Source of the DNA: Akkermansia sp.
Lineage (GTDB): Bacteria; Verrucomicrobiota; Verrucomicrobiia; Verrucomicrobiales; Akkermansiaceae
Assembly: GCA_020047775.1 (NCBI GenBank)
Contig: JAIFNK010000072.1
Span: 1-6,260, forward strand
Length of the DNA: 6,260 nucleotides
Reading direction: 5' to 3'
The notes below the pieces were generated by a model. It had not been told where the DNA came from. It ran no database searches and saw only the letters and a program-made list of their open reading frames with translations. Below, one piece after another: positions 1 to 6,254 of this stretch. The position numbers and the translations under genes were made by a program. How positions within the stretch are numbered: position 1 is the stretch's first letter; every line of letters starts with the position of its first letter.

Positions 1-11
1 ACTTGACGCGC

Positions 12-103
12 ATGCCTGCCGGGGGTGCGGTATGCAATACCACTCGATCCGGTGGTGTCGCTTCGCTCAACCACCGGCTACAAGCTGGAAAGCCTCCGGC
101 TTT
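12..103. repeat. Hairpin-rich intergenic repeat, probably a dispersed element
   Basis: Three short inverted repeats lie in tandem in this non-coding stretch. GGTAT/ATACC pairs at 29-33 and 37-41 with a 3-nt loop. CCGGTGGT/ACCACCGG pairs at 49-56 and 70-77 with a 13-nt loop. AAAGCC/GGCTTT pairs at 89-94 and 98-103 with a 3-nt loop. All stems are perfect. The style (CCGGGGGTG, an ACCACCGG stem, CTACAAGCTGG, then GCCTCCGGC) resembles multi-copy intergenic repeats that I recall from Verrucomicrobiota and Planctomycetota; that is memory, not a search. The element appears to continue past the left edge of the window. Short open frames across it carry no recognisable protein motif, so I do not call them genes. 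Confidence 0.5.
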
Positions 104-180
104 GAAGATGGCATCCAAGTCATGGATTCCTGGAAATCAGTCTGCCCCATCGCCTTTTACTCTTTCCCCAAGCCCGACGA

Positions 181-200
181 AAACGACAATAAGGTCGTTT
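181..200 (-). terminator. Possible weak intrinsic terminator after the Wzz-like gene
   Basis: A perfect 7-bp inverted repeat, AAACGAC/GTCGTTT, with a 6-nt loop lies 4 bases beyond the stop codon of the Wzz-like gene on the minus strand. Read on that strand, the right arm runs into a short run of four T residues before TCGTCGG. Position and shape fit a rho-independent terminator. The stem is AT-rich and the U tract is short, so efficiency would be low. From about 104 to 180 I see nothing else. Confidence 0.35.
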
Positions 201-204
201 CTCC

Positions 205-1080
205 TTACGGTTGCACCGGCGGGGCATTGGCTTTCACGGGATTCAACCGGTGCAGCAGCAACATCACCGGCAGCGCCAGCAGCGGGGAGATAAGAAATCC
301 GCCGACTGCTCCGAGGATCAGATTCAGAGTGACGTTCGGAGAAACCGGCACGTGGGAAACCTGGGGCTCCTCGTGGATGATGACGCTCTCGTTCTGCATT
401 TCACCCTCGATCGTCGCGCTGATTTGCTTGAGCTTCATCGACTGTAACAAAGCCTGATCCGTTTCAAGATCCCGTTTGGCGTCGATCATGTCTTGATCGC
501 GAAGCGTATCCGGTCCCGCGAGGAGTGAACCTTTTCCAGCAATCGTCCCGAGAATCTTCCGCCGCTCCTCCACTTTCTCCTCCTGCTCCTTGATCGCTTT
601 GTTCAACTCCGCCAGCCGACGATCCGAATCCCGCTTTATAATCCCAACCCTGTAATCCCGGTAAACTCTAGCAACTTCTGCGGCGATGTCCCGAGTGGCC
701 TCCCGGTCCGTGTGGCGCACCCGGATGGCGATCAGATCCGTTCCCCGGAGATTCTCCGTAATCACGATCTCTTTTAAAATCCGAATGGCGGCGTCCTGGT
801 CCACTCCCCATTGGTTGGTGAGTTCGAGTTTTTCCACCACTTCTGCCAGGGACGCACGGCTCTTGATCTTGTTGAACTCGGTGCCGAAAAAATACTGGGG
901 TGTGGTTTGTGAAGGCACCGCCCCGTCCTCGGATGGAGACGTCATCCGCCTCACCTCGATGACCGCCTCGCTCTCATACTTTTTCGGCATCACGTAAGTG
1001 ACCACCGCCATCACCAGCAAACCGCCGACCGCCCCGACGGGCAGCATCACCAGAAAAACCCACCAGAAGCGTTTGAACAT
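205..1080 (-). CDS. Wzz/chain-length-determinant-like inner-membrane protein
   Basis: A 291-residue protein with Wzz (polysaccharide co-polymerase) architecture. An N-terminal membrane segment (about 7-30) is followed by PKKYESEAVIEV (32-43), the usual start of the Wzz N-terminal periplasmic domain, which runs to about 140. A charged coiled coil spans about 150-228, then the proline-containing stretch EEPQVSHVPVSP (237-248) leads into a second membrane segment (about 252-277) and a short cytoplasmic tail. Proteins of this family sit in the inner membrane and set the length of O-antigen, capsule or exopolysaccharide, or help export it. No Walker motifs or tyrosine-rich tail follow, so it lacks the fused BY-kinase domain found in some family members. 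ATG at 1080 is chosen because it puts the membrane segment at the N-terminus and matches the start of the paralogue at 1243-1773. No Shine-Dalgarno sequence is visible. It is last of the four co-directional genes, 162 nt after its paralogue. The family call is fairly safe, but the substrate is unknown. Confidence 0.8.
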   Translation of the reverse strand: MFKRFWWVFLVMLPVGAVGGLLVMAVVTYVMPKKYESEAVIEVRRMTSPSEDGAVPSQTTPQYFFGTEFNKIKSRASLAEVVEKLELTNQWGVDQDAAIRILKEIVITENLRGTDLIAIRVRHTDREATRDIAAEVARVYRDYRVGIIKRDSDRRLAELNKAIKEQEEKVEERRKILGTIAGKGSLLAGPDTLRDQDMIDAKRDLETDQALLQSMKLKQISATIEGEMQNESVIIHEEPQVSHVPVSPNVTLNLILGAVGGFLISPLLALPVMLLLHRLNPVKANAPPVQP

Positions 1081-1242
1081 GGTGCGAGGTTAGGGAGGCG
1101 GGCGCGGATGGCAACGCCATTCGAGATATCCTACGACCTCTTCCGCTTTGGCGCGCGGTGGCAGAGCGCGGCACCGACACGGCTTGGATTCTTCCGGGAC
1201 ATAACGCGAAGCCCGCGGACCGCTTACCACCGCACTCCCTAT
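1081..1242. other. Intergenic spacer with a small hairpin and GC-rich repeat-like sequence
   Basis: This 162-nt gap separates the two related membrane-protein genes. ATGGC/GCCAT at 1108-1112 and 1116-1120 forms a 5-bp stem with a 3-nt loop, extendable by a G-U and a G-C pair. The stretch at about 1140-1188 (CGCTTTGGCGCGCGGTGGC, then AGAGCGCGGCACCG) resembles short dispersed intergenic sequences that I recall from Verrucomicrobiota genomes; this is not verified. I see no clear promoter, Shine-Dalgarno site or terminator with a U tract. The spacer could separate two transcripts or simply be an insertion inside one. Confidence 0.3.
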
Positions 1243-1773
1243 CTATCGCCCGCCTTGCTTGGTCTGCATCCGCTCGGTGATCAGCTTGAGCTTCAGCTCC
1301 TGAAGCAACTTCTGGTCCGTTTCAAAATCCCGCTTTGCATCGACGTAGTCTGAGGTATCCAAACTCTTCTTGATAGATTCTTCATGAGTCTCGACACTAT
1401 CCGAGCGATCGGCTTCGGATCCCTTGTAGATGATGCCCTTGGTTCTGACGATAGTGGCGAGCATTTTTCTCCGCTCTTCCACTTTATCCTCCTGCTCCTT
1501 GACCGCCTTCTTCAAATGAGAAAGGCGTCGTTCTTCAGCTTGGTGTCTCTCAATCTCACCCGCGCGGTGGCGCGAACTTTCGCGGGCAATTTCCTTGTCA
1601 TGCTCCACGCCGGGCAAATCCGAATTCCGTGTTGCCGGCCGATCCGCAGGGGTCTCCGGATTGGAAATCGAGCCAGTCGCATTCTTCTCCGACTCAACTT
1701 TGGACCATGCCAGCCAAACCAACGTTCCGAAGCCCGCCATCACCAGAAAAACCCACCAGAAGCGCTTGAGCAT
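1243..1773 (-). CDS. Single-TM coiled-coil protein, reduced paralogue of the Wzz-like protein
   Basis: A 176-residue protein of unknown function. Eleven of its first 12 residues (MLKRFWWVFLVM) match the start of the Wzz-like protein at 205-1080, and together with about ten more they form a membrane anchor (about 5-23). A polar, probably disordered linker follows (about 25-70). A charged coiled coil at about 70-110 matches the neighbour at 19 of 28 positions (residues 83-110 against its 155-182). A second block (142-166 against its 197-221) matches at 17 of 25. The roughly 120-residue Wzz periplasmic domain, the proline-containing stretch and the second membrane segment are all missing. The frame is intact with no internal stop, so it looks like a reduced gene rather than debris. 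By inference it could co-assemble with the Wzz-like protein through the coiled coil. The ATG at 1773 has no evident Shine-Dalgarno sequence. It lies 56 nt after the isomerase gene. An automated annotation would probably call it hypothetical. Confidence 0.72.
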   Translation of the reverse strand: MLKRFWWVFLVMAGFGTLVWLAWSKVESEKNATGSISNPETPADRPATRNSDLPGVEHDKEIARESSRHRAGEIERHQAEERRLSHLKKAVKEQEDKVEERRKMLATIVRTKGIIYKGSEADRSDSVETHEESIKKSLDTSDYVDAKRDFETDQKLLQELKLKLITERMQTKQGGR

Positions 1774-1802
1774 ATCGGGTGAGTCGAGCGGTTAGGTTAT
1801 TG

Positions 1803-1831
1803 AGGGCGGATCGTGTGGATCGCTCCGCCCT
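1803..1831 (-). terminator. Strong hairpin overlapping the isomerase stop codon
   Basis: AGGGCGGA (1803-1810) and TCCGCCCT (1824-1831) form a perfect 8-bp GC-rich stem around a 13-nt loop. After one mismatch, CG/CG at 1812-1813 and 1821-1822 can extend it. The stem includes two bases of the isomerase TAG stop (1830-1832). On the minus strand the sequence after the hairpin is CAATAACC, without a U tract, so this is not a textbook intrinsic terminator. It may attenuate transcription, protect the 3' end of the mfd-isomerase message, or be another short dispersed palindrome. Confidence 0.4.
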
Positions 1832-2855
1832 ACTCCTTGATATCAATAATCGCGCGCTTGCGCTTGGACTTGATCCACCGCTCGTATTGCTCGGAGGTCT
1901 TTTTCTTGCTGACGCGCTGTTCGACCATCTCGCGGACTTTGTCATTGAGTGGTGGCGAGGGGCCGAGGTCGACTTTAGTGGGCTTGACGATCGTAAAACC
2001 CTGCGGGTCGAGCAGGGGACCGACGATTTTCCCAACCGGCGCGTCGAAAATGATAACGGCGAATTCCGGCGACAAGTCGGCGCGCGGGACGTTTTCCTGA
2101 AGGCCACCCGCATCGGCGAAGGCGTCCTTGGAGTGGGCCTTGGCGAGTTCCGCGAAGTCCTTGCCTTCGGAGATTTGTTTCGCGATGTCCTCGGCCAGGG
2201 TGAGCTGCGTATCGGGCGTGGCCAGTGGGTTCTCCGCGTCGGAGGCGGGAATGAAGATTTTCTGGAAGCTGATCACGTCCTTGCTCACGTCGCGGAGCGT
2301 CGATTTGATTTCGGCGTATTCCTTCTCGACTTCGTTCGGCAGCGGTGGCGGCGCGTCGGAAAACTGCTGGGCGCGCATCGCTTGCACGACCATTTTTTCC
2401 CGGGTCATCTCGCGGTAGCCGTCCATGGTGAGGCGGCTGCGCTTGAGCTCCTCGCGGAACTTCACCTCGTCGCCATTATACAATTCGCGCATCTGGCGTT
2501 TGATTTCCTCATCGATGAGGTTGGGCTTGATGCTGGCACCAAGTTGCTTGAACTCGTCGAGGATGATCTGGCGGTCGATGAGTTCCTGGATGATGTTGGC
2601 TTTCACTTCCTTGAATTTGGCCTCGAACGCAGGCCCGCGGCGCGGGAACTGGGTGACCAGCTGGGCGTAAACCGGAGACAACATGAAGGCGACCTGGTTT
2701 TTCGTGATCACCCGGCCGTTGACCTTGGCGGAAATGCCGTTGACCTCGATCGGACCGCTCGGTCGCTTCTGCGGTGGCGCTTGCTGGGCGTAAATAACTG
2801 GCCCTGAAAGGATTGTGCTTAAAATCACCAGTGGCAGAGCAAGACGCGAATTCAT
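1830..2855 (-). CDS. SurA/PpiC-type periplasmic peptidyl-prolyl isomerase
   Basis: With the ATG at 2855 the protein has 341 residues. It begins with a classical signal peptide: MNSR, then a hydrophobic core, then VIYA before QQAPP, suggesting cleavage after about residue 23. A SurA-like helical chaperone region follows (about 35-175), containing VNGRVITKNQVAFML and KANIIQELIDRQIILDEF. One parvulin (PpiC) domain spans about 195-295, with ISFQKIFIP, AEDIAKQISEGKDFAELAKA, HSKDAFADAGGL and the closing GPLLDPQGFTIVK. A basic tail follows. Parvulins catalyse cis-trans isomerisation of prolyl bonds, and SurA proteins escort outer-membrane proteins through the periplasm. E. coli SurA has two parvulin domains, but this one has a single domain, as many non-proteobacterial homologues do. 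A TTG at 2876 overlaps the mfd stop by 4 nt (TTGA) and would add seven residues. I prefer the ATG because it gives a standard signal peptide. Neither start has a clear Shine-Dalgarno sequence. Translational coupling with mfd is likely. The specific name surA is not certain. Confidence 0.85.
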   Translation of the reverse strand: MNSRLALPLVILSTILSGPVIYAQQAPPQKRPSGPIEVNGISAKVNGRVITKNQVAFMLSPVYAQLVTQFPRRGPAFEAKFKEVKANIIQELIDRQIILDEFKQLGASIKPNLIDEEIKRQMRELYNGDEVKFREELKRSRLTMDGYREMTREKMVVQAMRAQQFSDAPPPLPNEVEKEYAEIKSTLRDVSKDVISFQKIFIPASDAENPLATPDTQLTLAEDIAKQISEGKDFAELAKAHSKDAFADAGGLQENVPRADLSPEFAVIIFDAPVGKIVGPLLDPQGFTIVKPTKVDLGPSPPLNDKVREMVEQRVSKKKTSEQYERWIKSKRKRAIIDIKE

Positions 2856-2872
2856 GGGAATGGTGGGAGAAA

Positions 2873-5800
2873 TCAAAAGTTTTGCAGCAACGTGCCTGCT
2901 TCGGTGAGCTTCCCTTGGGGAGTGGCCGATTGCAAGCGGGGAAAACGGCGACCTTCAAGCAGAATATAATCTCCATTCCGGTGAAGCATCAGCCGCTGAC
3001 CGCTGATTTCCACCGAGGCGATTCCCTCGGCGGCGGCGAGTGCCTTGATGCGGGTGATTTCCAGGAGCCGTGCGGCAGCCTCGGGAATCCGGCCGAAGCG
3101 GTCGCGCCACGAAGCTTCCAGCGCGTCGATGGCTTTCAAGGTGCCGGCTTCGGAAATCTCGCGGTAAGCGGTGATGCGGACCTTGGTTTCCTCCAGCCAC
3201 GCGGCAGGCAAAAACGCCGGCAGCACGAGCTTTGGGTCTTCGCGGGCGTAGGCGGTCTCGCTGAAGACGATGAAGTCCGCCTTGAAACTTGTCTCGCCGC
3301 GCGGCGCGTCCTTGCGGCCTTTGAGTCGGTCCACCGATTGGCGGAGGAGCTGGCAATAAAGCTCGAAGCCGATCTGCGAGATGTGGCCGGATTGTTTGGT
3401 GCCGAGCAGGTTTCCCGCGCCGCGGATTTCCAGGTCCTTCATCGCGATTTTGAAACCGGAGCCAAGCGCGGTGTATTCCTTGATCGCGTTGATGCGCTTG
3501 CGGGCATCGCCGACGGTCATCATATCGCGCGGCAGGAGTAAAATGGCGTAGGCTTTTTCTCCCGCCCGCCCCACGCGGCCACGGAGTTGGTAGAGATCCG
3601 CCAGGCCGAAACGGTCGGCGCGGTCGATGAGGATGGTGTTGGCGTTCGGGATGTCGATGCCGGTCTCGATGATGGTGGTGGCTAACAGGACATCGGCCTC
3701 GCCCTTGACGAAGGCGTGCATGACCACCTCCAGATCGTCCTTGTCCATCTGCCCGTGACCGATGAGCACCTTGGCCTCGGGCACCAACTCGCGGATTTTC
3801 GACGCCATCATGTCGATGGTCTTCACCCGGTTGTGCAGGAAAAACGTCTGCCCGCCGCGTTTCATCTCGCGGCGGATCGCGTCGCGGATGATCCGCTCAT
3901 CGTAGGCGCAGACCGTGGTGGAAACCGGCACCCGGTTCGGCGGCGGAGTGTCGATGGTGGACATGTCGCGCGCGCCCATCAGCGCCATGTAGAGCGTCCG
4001 CGGGATCGGCGTGGCGGAGAGAGTCAGCACGTCCACCTGGCGGAAGAGTTGTTTGAACTTCTCCTTGTGCGCCACGCCGAAGCGCTGCTCTTCATCCACG
4101 ACAACCAGTCCGAGATCCTTGAATTTCACATCTCCGGAAACCAAGCGATGGGTGCCGATGACCAGGTCCACCGAGCCGTCCGCCAGCCCGGCGATCGTCT
4201 CTCTAACTTCGGACGCCGTGCGGAAACGGTTCAGCAAGTCGATGCGGATCGGATAGTCCGACATCCGCTCGCGGAAGGTCCGCCAGTGTTGTTCTGCCAG
4301 AACCGTCGTCGGCACGAGGATCGCGACTTGTTTGCCGCTGGTAATCGCCTTGAACGCACCGCGGATCGCGACTTCGGTTTTGCCAAATCCCACGTCGCCG
4401 CAGATCAACCGGTCCATCGGGCGGGGGGATTCGAGGTCTAACTTCGTCTCATCGATCGCACGCCGCTGGTCGGTTGTCTCGGTGTAGTGGAACGAGCGCT
4501 CGAACTCCCACATCCAGCGCGAATCCGGCGGATGGGCGAAACCGACTTCGCCCTGGCGCTCCGCCTGCACGCGCAGCAACTGCGCGGCGTAATCCATGAT
4601 GGATTTCTCCGCCGCCTTGCGCGCGGTCTTCCAGGCGGCGCCGCCGAGTTTGTTCAACTCCGGAGTTTTGCCGCCGAGGCCGACGTATTTTCCGACCAGA
4701 TGCGCTTGCTCCAGCGGCACGCCGAGTTGCACGCCGTCGCGGTATTCCAAAACCAGTTCGTCGCCCTCGTCTCCCTGTTGGATGCCCTTGAAGCGACCGA
4801 TGCCGTATTCGTAATGCACCACCAGATCGCCCTCTTCCATCTCGTCGATGGTCGCGCGGGCGCGTGCGGCGCGGGCTTTTTCCAACAGCGACCGCCGCGG
4901 TCCGCCGGGTGTGCGGTAGCGGCCGAACAGCTCGGACGACGACAGCACGGCGAGTTTTGAAATCGGAACGGTGAAACCTGCCAGCAATTCGCCGCGGACC
5001 GGAATCAGACTGAGATCGCGTTCCAGATCTTTTCCCGCGAGTTCGGCGAAGCGCTCTTGCTCGCCCTTGTTGCCGAAGACCATCACGATGTCCCAGCCGC
5101 CGCGTTTCCAGTCGTTGAGCTGTCGGAAGAAATTCTCACGCCGCGTTTCCTCCAACACGAAATCACCCGCCTCGAAGGTGCCCAGCGGACTGCCATAACA
5201 GGCCAGCGTGTCGTCCTCCGTGCTGTTAAATTCCGCAGCGCCTTCGAGGATGCGCACGTCGGGTTTTTCGATTTCCGCGCCGAAGGAAATGATGAGATCC
5301 GTCTTGCGACGATAGTCGGCGACGGTCGCTTCGGACGACGGCTCGGCAAGTAACAGATCCGACTCCAGCAGCTTCGCGGTCGATGCCTGCGAATCGAGAT
5401 CGAACTCGCGGATCGATTCCAGATCCGTGTCGAAGAACTCCAGCCGCAGCGGTTTCGCCGCCTGCCAAGCGAAGAGATCGAGGATGCCGCCGCGCACCGC
5501 GAACTGGCCGCGGCCGGTGACGGTGGGGACGCGTTCGTAGCCGTGGTCGGTGAGAGATTTTGCGAGTTCGGCGGGATCGAGCGCGGTGCCCGGCTTGAGC
5601 GGCGTGCGGCTCGCACGCAGCGCTTTGGGGGAGGGGGCCTTGCCGGCAAACGCGTCGCTGCCACAAATAATCACGCAGCTTTCCGAGCGGGCGAGGATTT
5701 CCAATACCGAAAACCACTCCGCCGCCGACTCGGGATCGGCGATCGTGCCATCGCCCGTTTCCACCGGTCCATCCGGCAGCACCAACCCGGTCACGCCCCA

Positions 5801-6049
5801 CAGTTCCAGCTCGGACGCCAGCCGTTCGCGATGCCGCGGCATGTCGGACACCAGCCACAGCCGTGTCTTTTTCCGGTCCCTCGCCGCCAGCGCCACGACT
5901 GCTGCGAGAAACGCGTGCGCTGCCTCGGCGGACTGATCGAGCACGACCTCGCGATCACCTTTGGCGAAAGGGGCCAGGCGCGCTGCGAATTCGGGCTGAG
6001 TCACGGCGCGCCGGAGCCAGCCGTGAGTGGAATCGTCCGTGTGGGACAC
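2873..6049 (-). CDS. mfd: Transcription-repair coupling factor Mfd
   Basis: A 1058-residue superfamily 2 DNA translocase that pushes or releases stalled RNA polymerase and recruits UvrA to the lesion. Domains in order: a UvrB-like N-terminal module with RGQFAVRGGILDLF (180-193); a variable middle region; the RNA-polymerase-interacting CarD-like domain, with EGDLVVHYEYGIGRFKG (406-422) and YRDGVQLGVPLEQAHLVGKY; the helicase core with Walker A GDVGFGKTE (551-559), LVPTTVLAEQH, IGTHRL, DEEQRFG (652-658), LSATPIPRT (677-685), TTIIETGIDIP (791-801) and QLRGRVGRAG (821-830); the translocation (TRG) region, with LEIRGAGNLLGTKQSGH; and a C-terminal D7-like domain (about 935-1030). It is somewhat shorter than the 1148-residue E. 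coli protein, mostly through small indels and a short C-terminus. The start is GTG at 6049. An in-frame TAA lies three codons upstream, AAGG is well spaced, and the first internal Met is residue 70. It is first of the co-directional genes, directly upstream of the isomerase. All catalytic motifs are intact, so it should be active. Confidence 0.97.
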   Translation of the reverse strand: MSHTDDSTHGWLRRAVTQPEFAARLAPFAKGDREVVLDQSAEAAHAFLAAVVALAARDRKKTRLWLVSDMPRHRERLASELELWGVTGLVLPDGPVETGDGTIADPESAAEWFSVLEILARSESCVIICGSDAFAGKAPSPKALRASRTPLKPGTALDPAELAKSLTDHGYERVPTVTGRGQFAVRGGILDLFAWQAAKPLRLEFFDTDLESIREFDLDSQASTAKLLESDLLLAEPSSEATVADYRRKTDLIISFGAEIEKPDVRILEGAAEFNSTEDDTLACYGSPLGTFEAGDFVLEETRRENFFRQLNDWKRGGWDIVMVFGNKGEQERFAELAGKDLERDLSLIPVRGELLAGFTVPISKLAVLSSSELFGRYRTPGGPRRSLLEKARAARARATIDEMEEGDLVVHYEYGIGRFKGIQQGDEGDELVLEYRDGVQLGVPLEQAHLVGKYVGLGGKTPELNKLGGAAWKTARKAAEKSIMDYAAQLLRVQAERQGEVGFAHPPDSRWMWEFERSFHYTETTDQRRAIDETKLDLESPRPMDRLICGDVGFGKTEVAIRGAFKAITSGKQVAILVPTTVLAEQHWRTFRERMSDYPIRIDLLNRFRTASEVRETIAGLADGSVDLVIGTHRLVSGDVKFKDLGLVVVDEEQRFGVAHKEKFKQLFRQVDVLTLSATPIPRTLYMALMGARDMSTIDTPPPNRVPVSTTVCAYDERIIRDAIRREMKRGGQTFFLHNRVKTIDMMASKIRELVPEAKVLIGHGQMDKDDLEVVMHAFVKGEADVLLATTIIETGIDIPNANTILIDRADRFGLADLYQLRGRVGRAGEKAYAILLLPRDMMTVGDARKRINAIKEYTALGSGFKIAMKDLEIRGAGNLLGTKQSGHISQIGFELYCQLLRQSVDRLKGRKDAPRGETSFKADFIVFSETAYAREDPKLVLPAFLPAAWLEETKVRITAYREISEAGTLKAIDALEASWRDRFGRIPEAAARLLEITRIKALAAAEGIASVEISGQRLMLHRNGDYILLEGRRFPRLQSATPQGKLTEAGTLLQNF

Positions 6050-6056
6050 GGCGGAG

Positions 6057-6060
6057 CCTT
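6057..6060 (-). promoter_or_regulatory. Shine-Dalgarno-like site for mfd
   Basis: On the minus strand AAGG lies 7 nt before the GTG at 6049-6047. It overlaps the end of an in-frame TAA (6061-6059), which excludes any longer reading frame. This supports the GTG as the mfd start. It is the only plausible Shine-Dalgarno match found among the four genes. Confidence 0.55.
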
Positions 6061-6077
6061 AACGTCGATTTTCCCCA

Positions 6078-6089
6078 CCCGCAAGCGGG
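6078..6089. other. Short hairpin in the mfd leader
   Basis: CCCGC/GCGGG at 6078-6082 and 6085-6089 can pair around a very tight loop; four base pairs with a CAAG or CTTG tetraloop is more realistic. It lies about 30 nt upstream of the mfd start codon. I could not pick out a convincing -35/-10 pair between this hairpin and the palindrome at 6113-6217. A role in mfd expression is only a possibility. Confidence 0.25.
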
Positions 6090-6112
6090 ATCCAAGCCAG
6101 GATAATTTTGAA

Positions 6113-6217
6113 GGCACCACGAATCTTGCGAATCCAGCGAATCTTTAAGAGGAAGAAGGCGAAGCCTGATCGGGATGTTCTTCAAAGATTCGTCCGATTC
6201 GCCAGATTCGCGGTGCC
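6113..6217. repeat. 105-bp imperfect palindrome with 9-nt-periodic GAATC units
   Basis: The 34-nt arms at 6113-6146 and 6184-6217 are inverted copies that agree at 29 of 34 positions. They begin and end with GGCACC and GGTGCC. The left arm carries GAATC at 6121, 6130 and 6139, exactly 9 nt apart. The right arm carries GATTCG at 6187, 6196 and 6205, with the same spacing. Inside the arms, GAAGAA (6152-6157) can pair with TTCTTC (6178-6183) after a 5-nt bulge, leaving a 20-nt loop that holds a small AGGC/GCCT hairpin. The whole can fold into one long hairpin on either strand. No coding frame and no target-site duplication is evident. It looks like a dispersed palindromic repeat (REP or MITE-like), but copy number cannot be seen from this window. 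Confidence 0.7.
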
Positions 6218-6243
6218 TCACTCTTCATTCGGGTTCGCAGGTA

Positions 6244-6254
6244 CCCCGGAGGGG
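6244..6254. repeat. Edge of a possible dispersed GC-rich repeat
   Basis: CCCC/GGGG at 6244-6247 and 6251-6254 form a 4-bp stem around GGA, and the sequence then runs off the window. The CCCCGGAGGGGCGA style recalls intergenic repeat families that I remember from Verrucomicrobiota, possibly the same type as the hairpin array at the left edge. Too little of it is visible to define. Between 6218 and 6243 I see nothing. Confidence 0.25.

Noticed and set aside
29..103. tRNA or structured small RNA suggested by three successive stems
   Set aside because: There is no acceptor stem enclosing them, no anticodon-loop or T-loop consensus (GTTCRA) in position, and no CCA end.
32..457. Plus-strand frames at the left edge that could be a partial gene
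   Set aside because: They are composed of the hairpin repeat and then the antisense of the Wzz-like gene, with no recognisable motif.
1779..2807. Long open frame (342 codons) on the plus strand across the isomerase gene
   Set aside because: It is antisense to a gene with a clear signal peptide and parvulin domain. Its translation is rich in Leu, Val, Asp, Arg and Gly with no domain motif, as expected for the mirror frame of GC-rich coding DNA.
2813..3541. Open frame of 242 codons on the plus strand
   Set aside because: It lies almost entirely opposite the 3' end of mfd, where the D7 and TRG regions are well conserved, and shows no recognisable motif or Shine-Dalgarno sequence.
3716..4441. 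Open frame of 241 codons on the plus strand with many His and Arg residues
   Set aside because: It is antisense to the mfd helicase core, whose motifs are intact. The His/Arg/Asp-rich composition is typical of a shadow frame.
6061..6112. Sigma-70 promoter for mfd
   Set aside because: Candidate boxes such as TTGGAT with AAAATC at 17-nt spacing are poor matches to consensus, so I do not call a promoter.
5543..6148. Plus-strand open frame running out of mfd into the upstream intergenic region
   Set aside because: It is mostly antisense to the mfd N-terminus, its last part crosses the palindrome, and it has no protein features.
6113..6217. CRISPR-like array
   Set aside because: The repeated unit is about 6 nt at a 9-nt period in inverted arms. 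There are no 23-40 nt direct repeats or unique spacers.
5955..6221. Small minus-strand open frame through the palindrome into the mfd start
   Set aside because: It overlaps the mfd start out of frame and is mostly made of palindrome and leader sequence. A GTG start with a Shine-Dalgarno-like site for mfd explains the region better.
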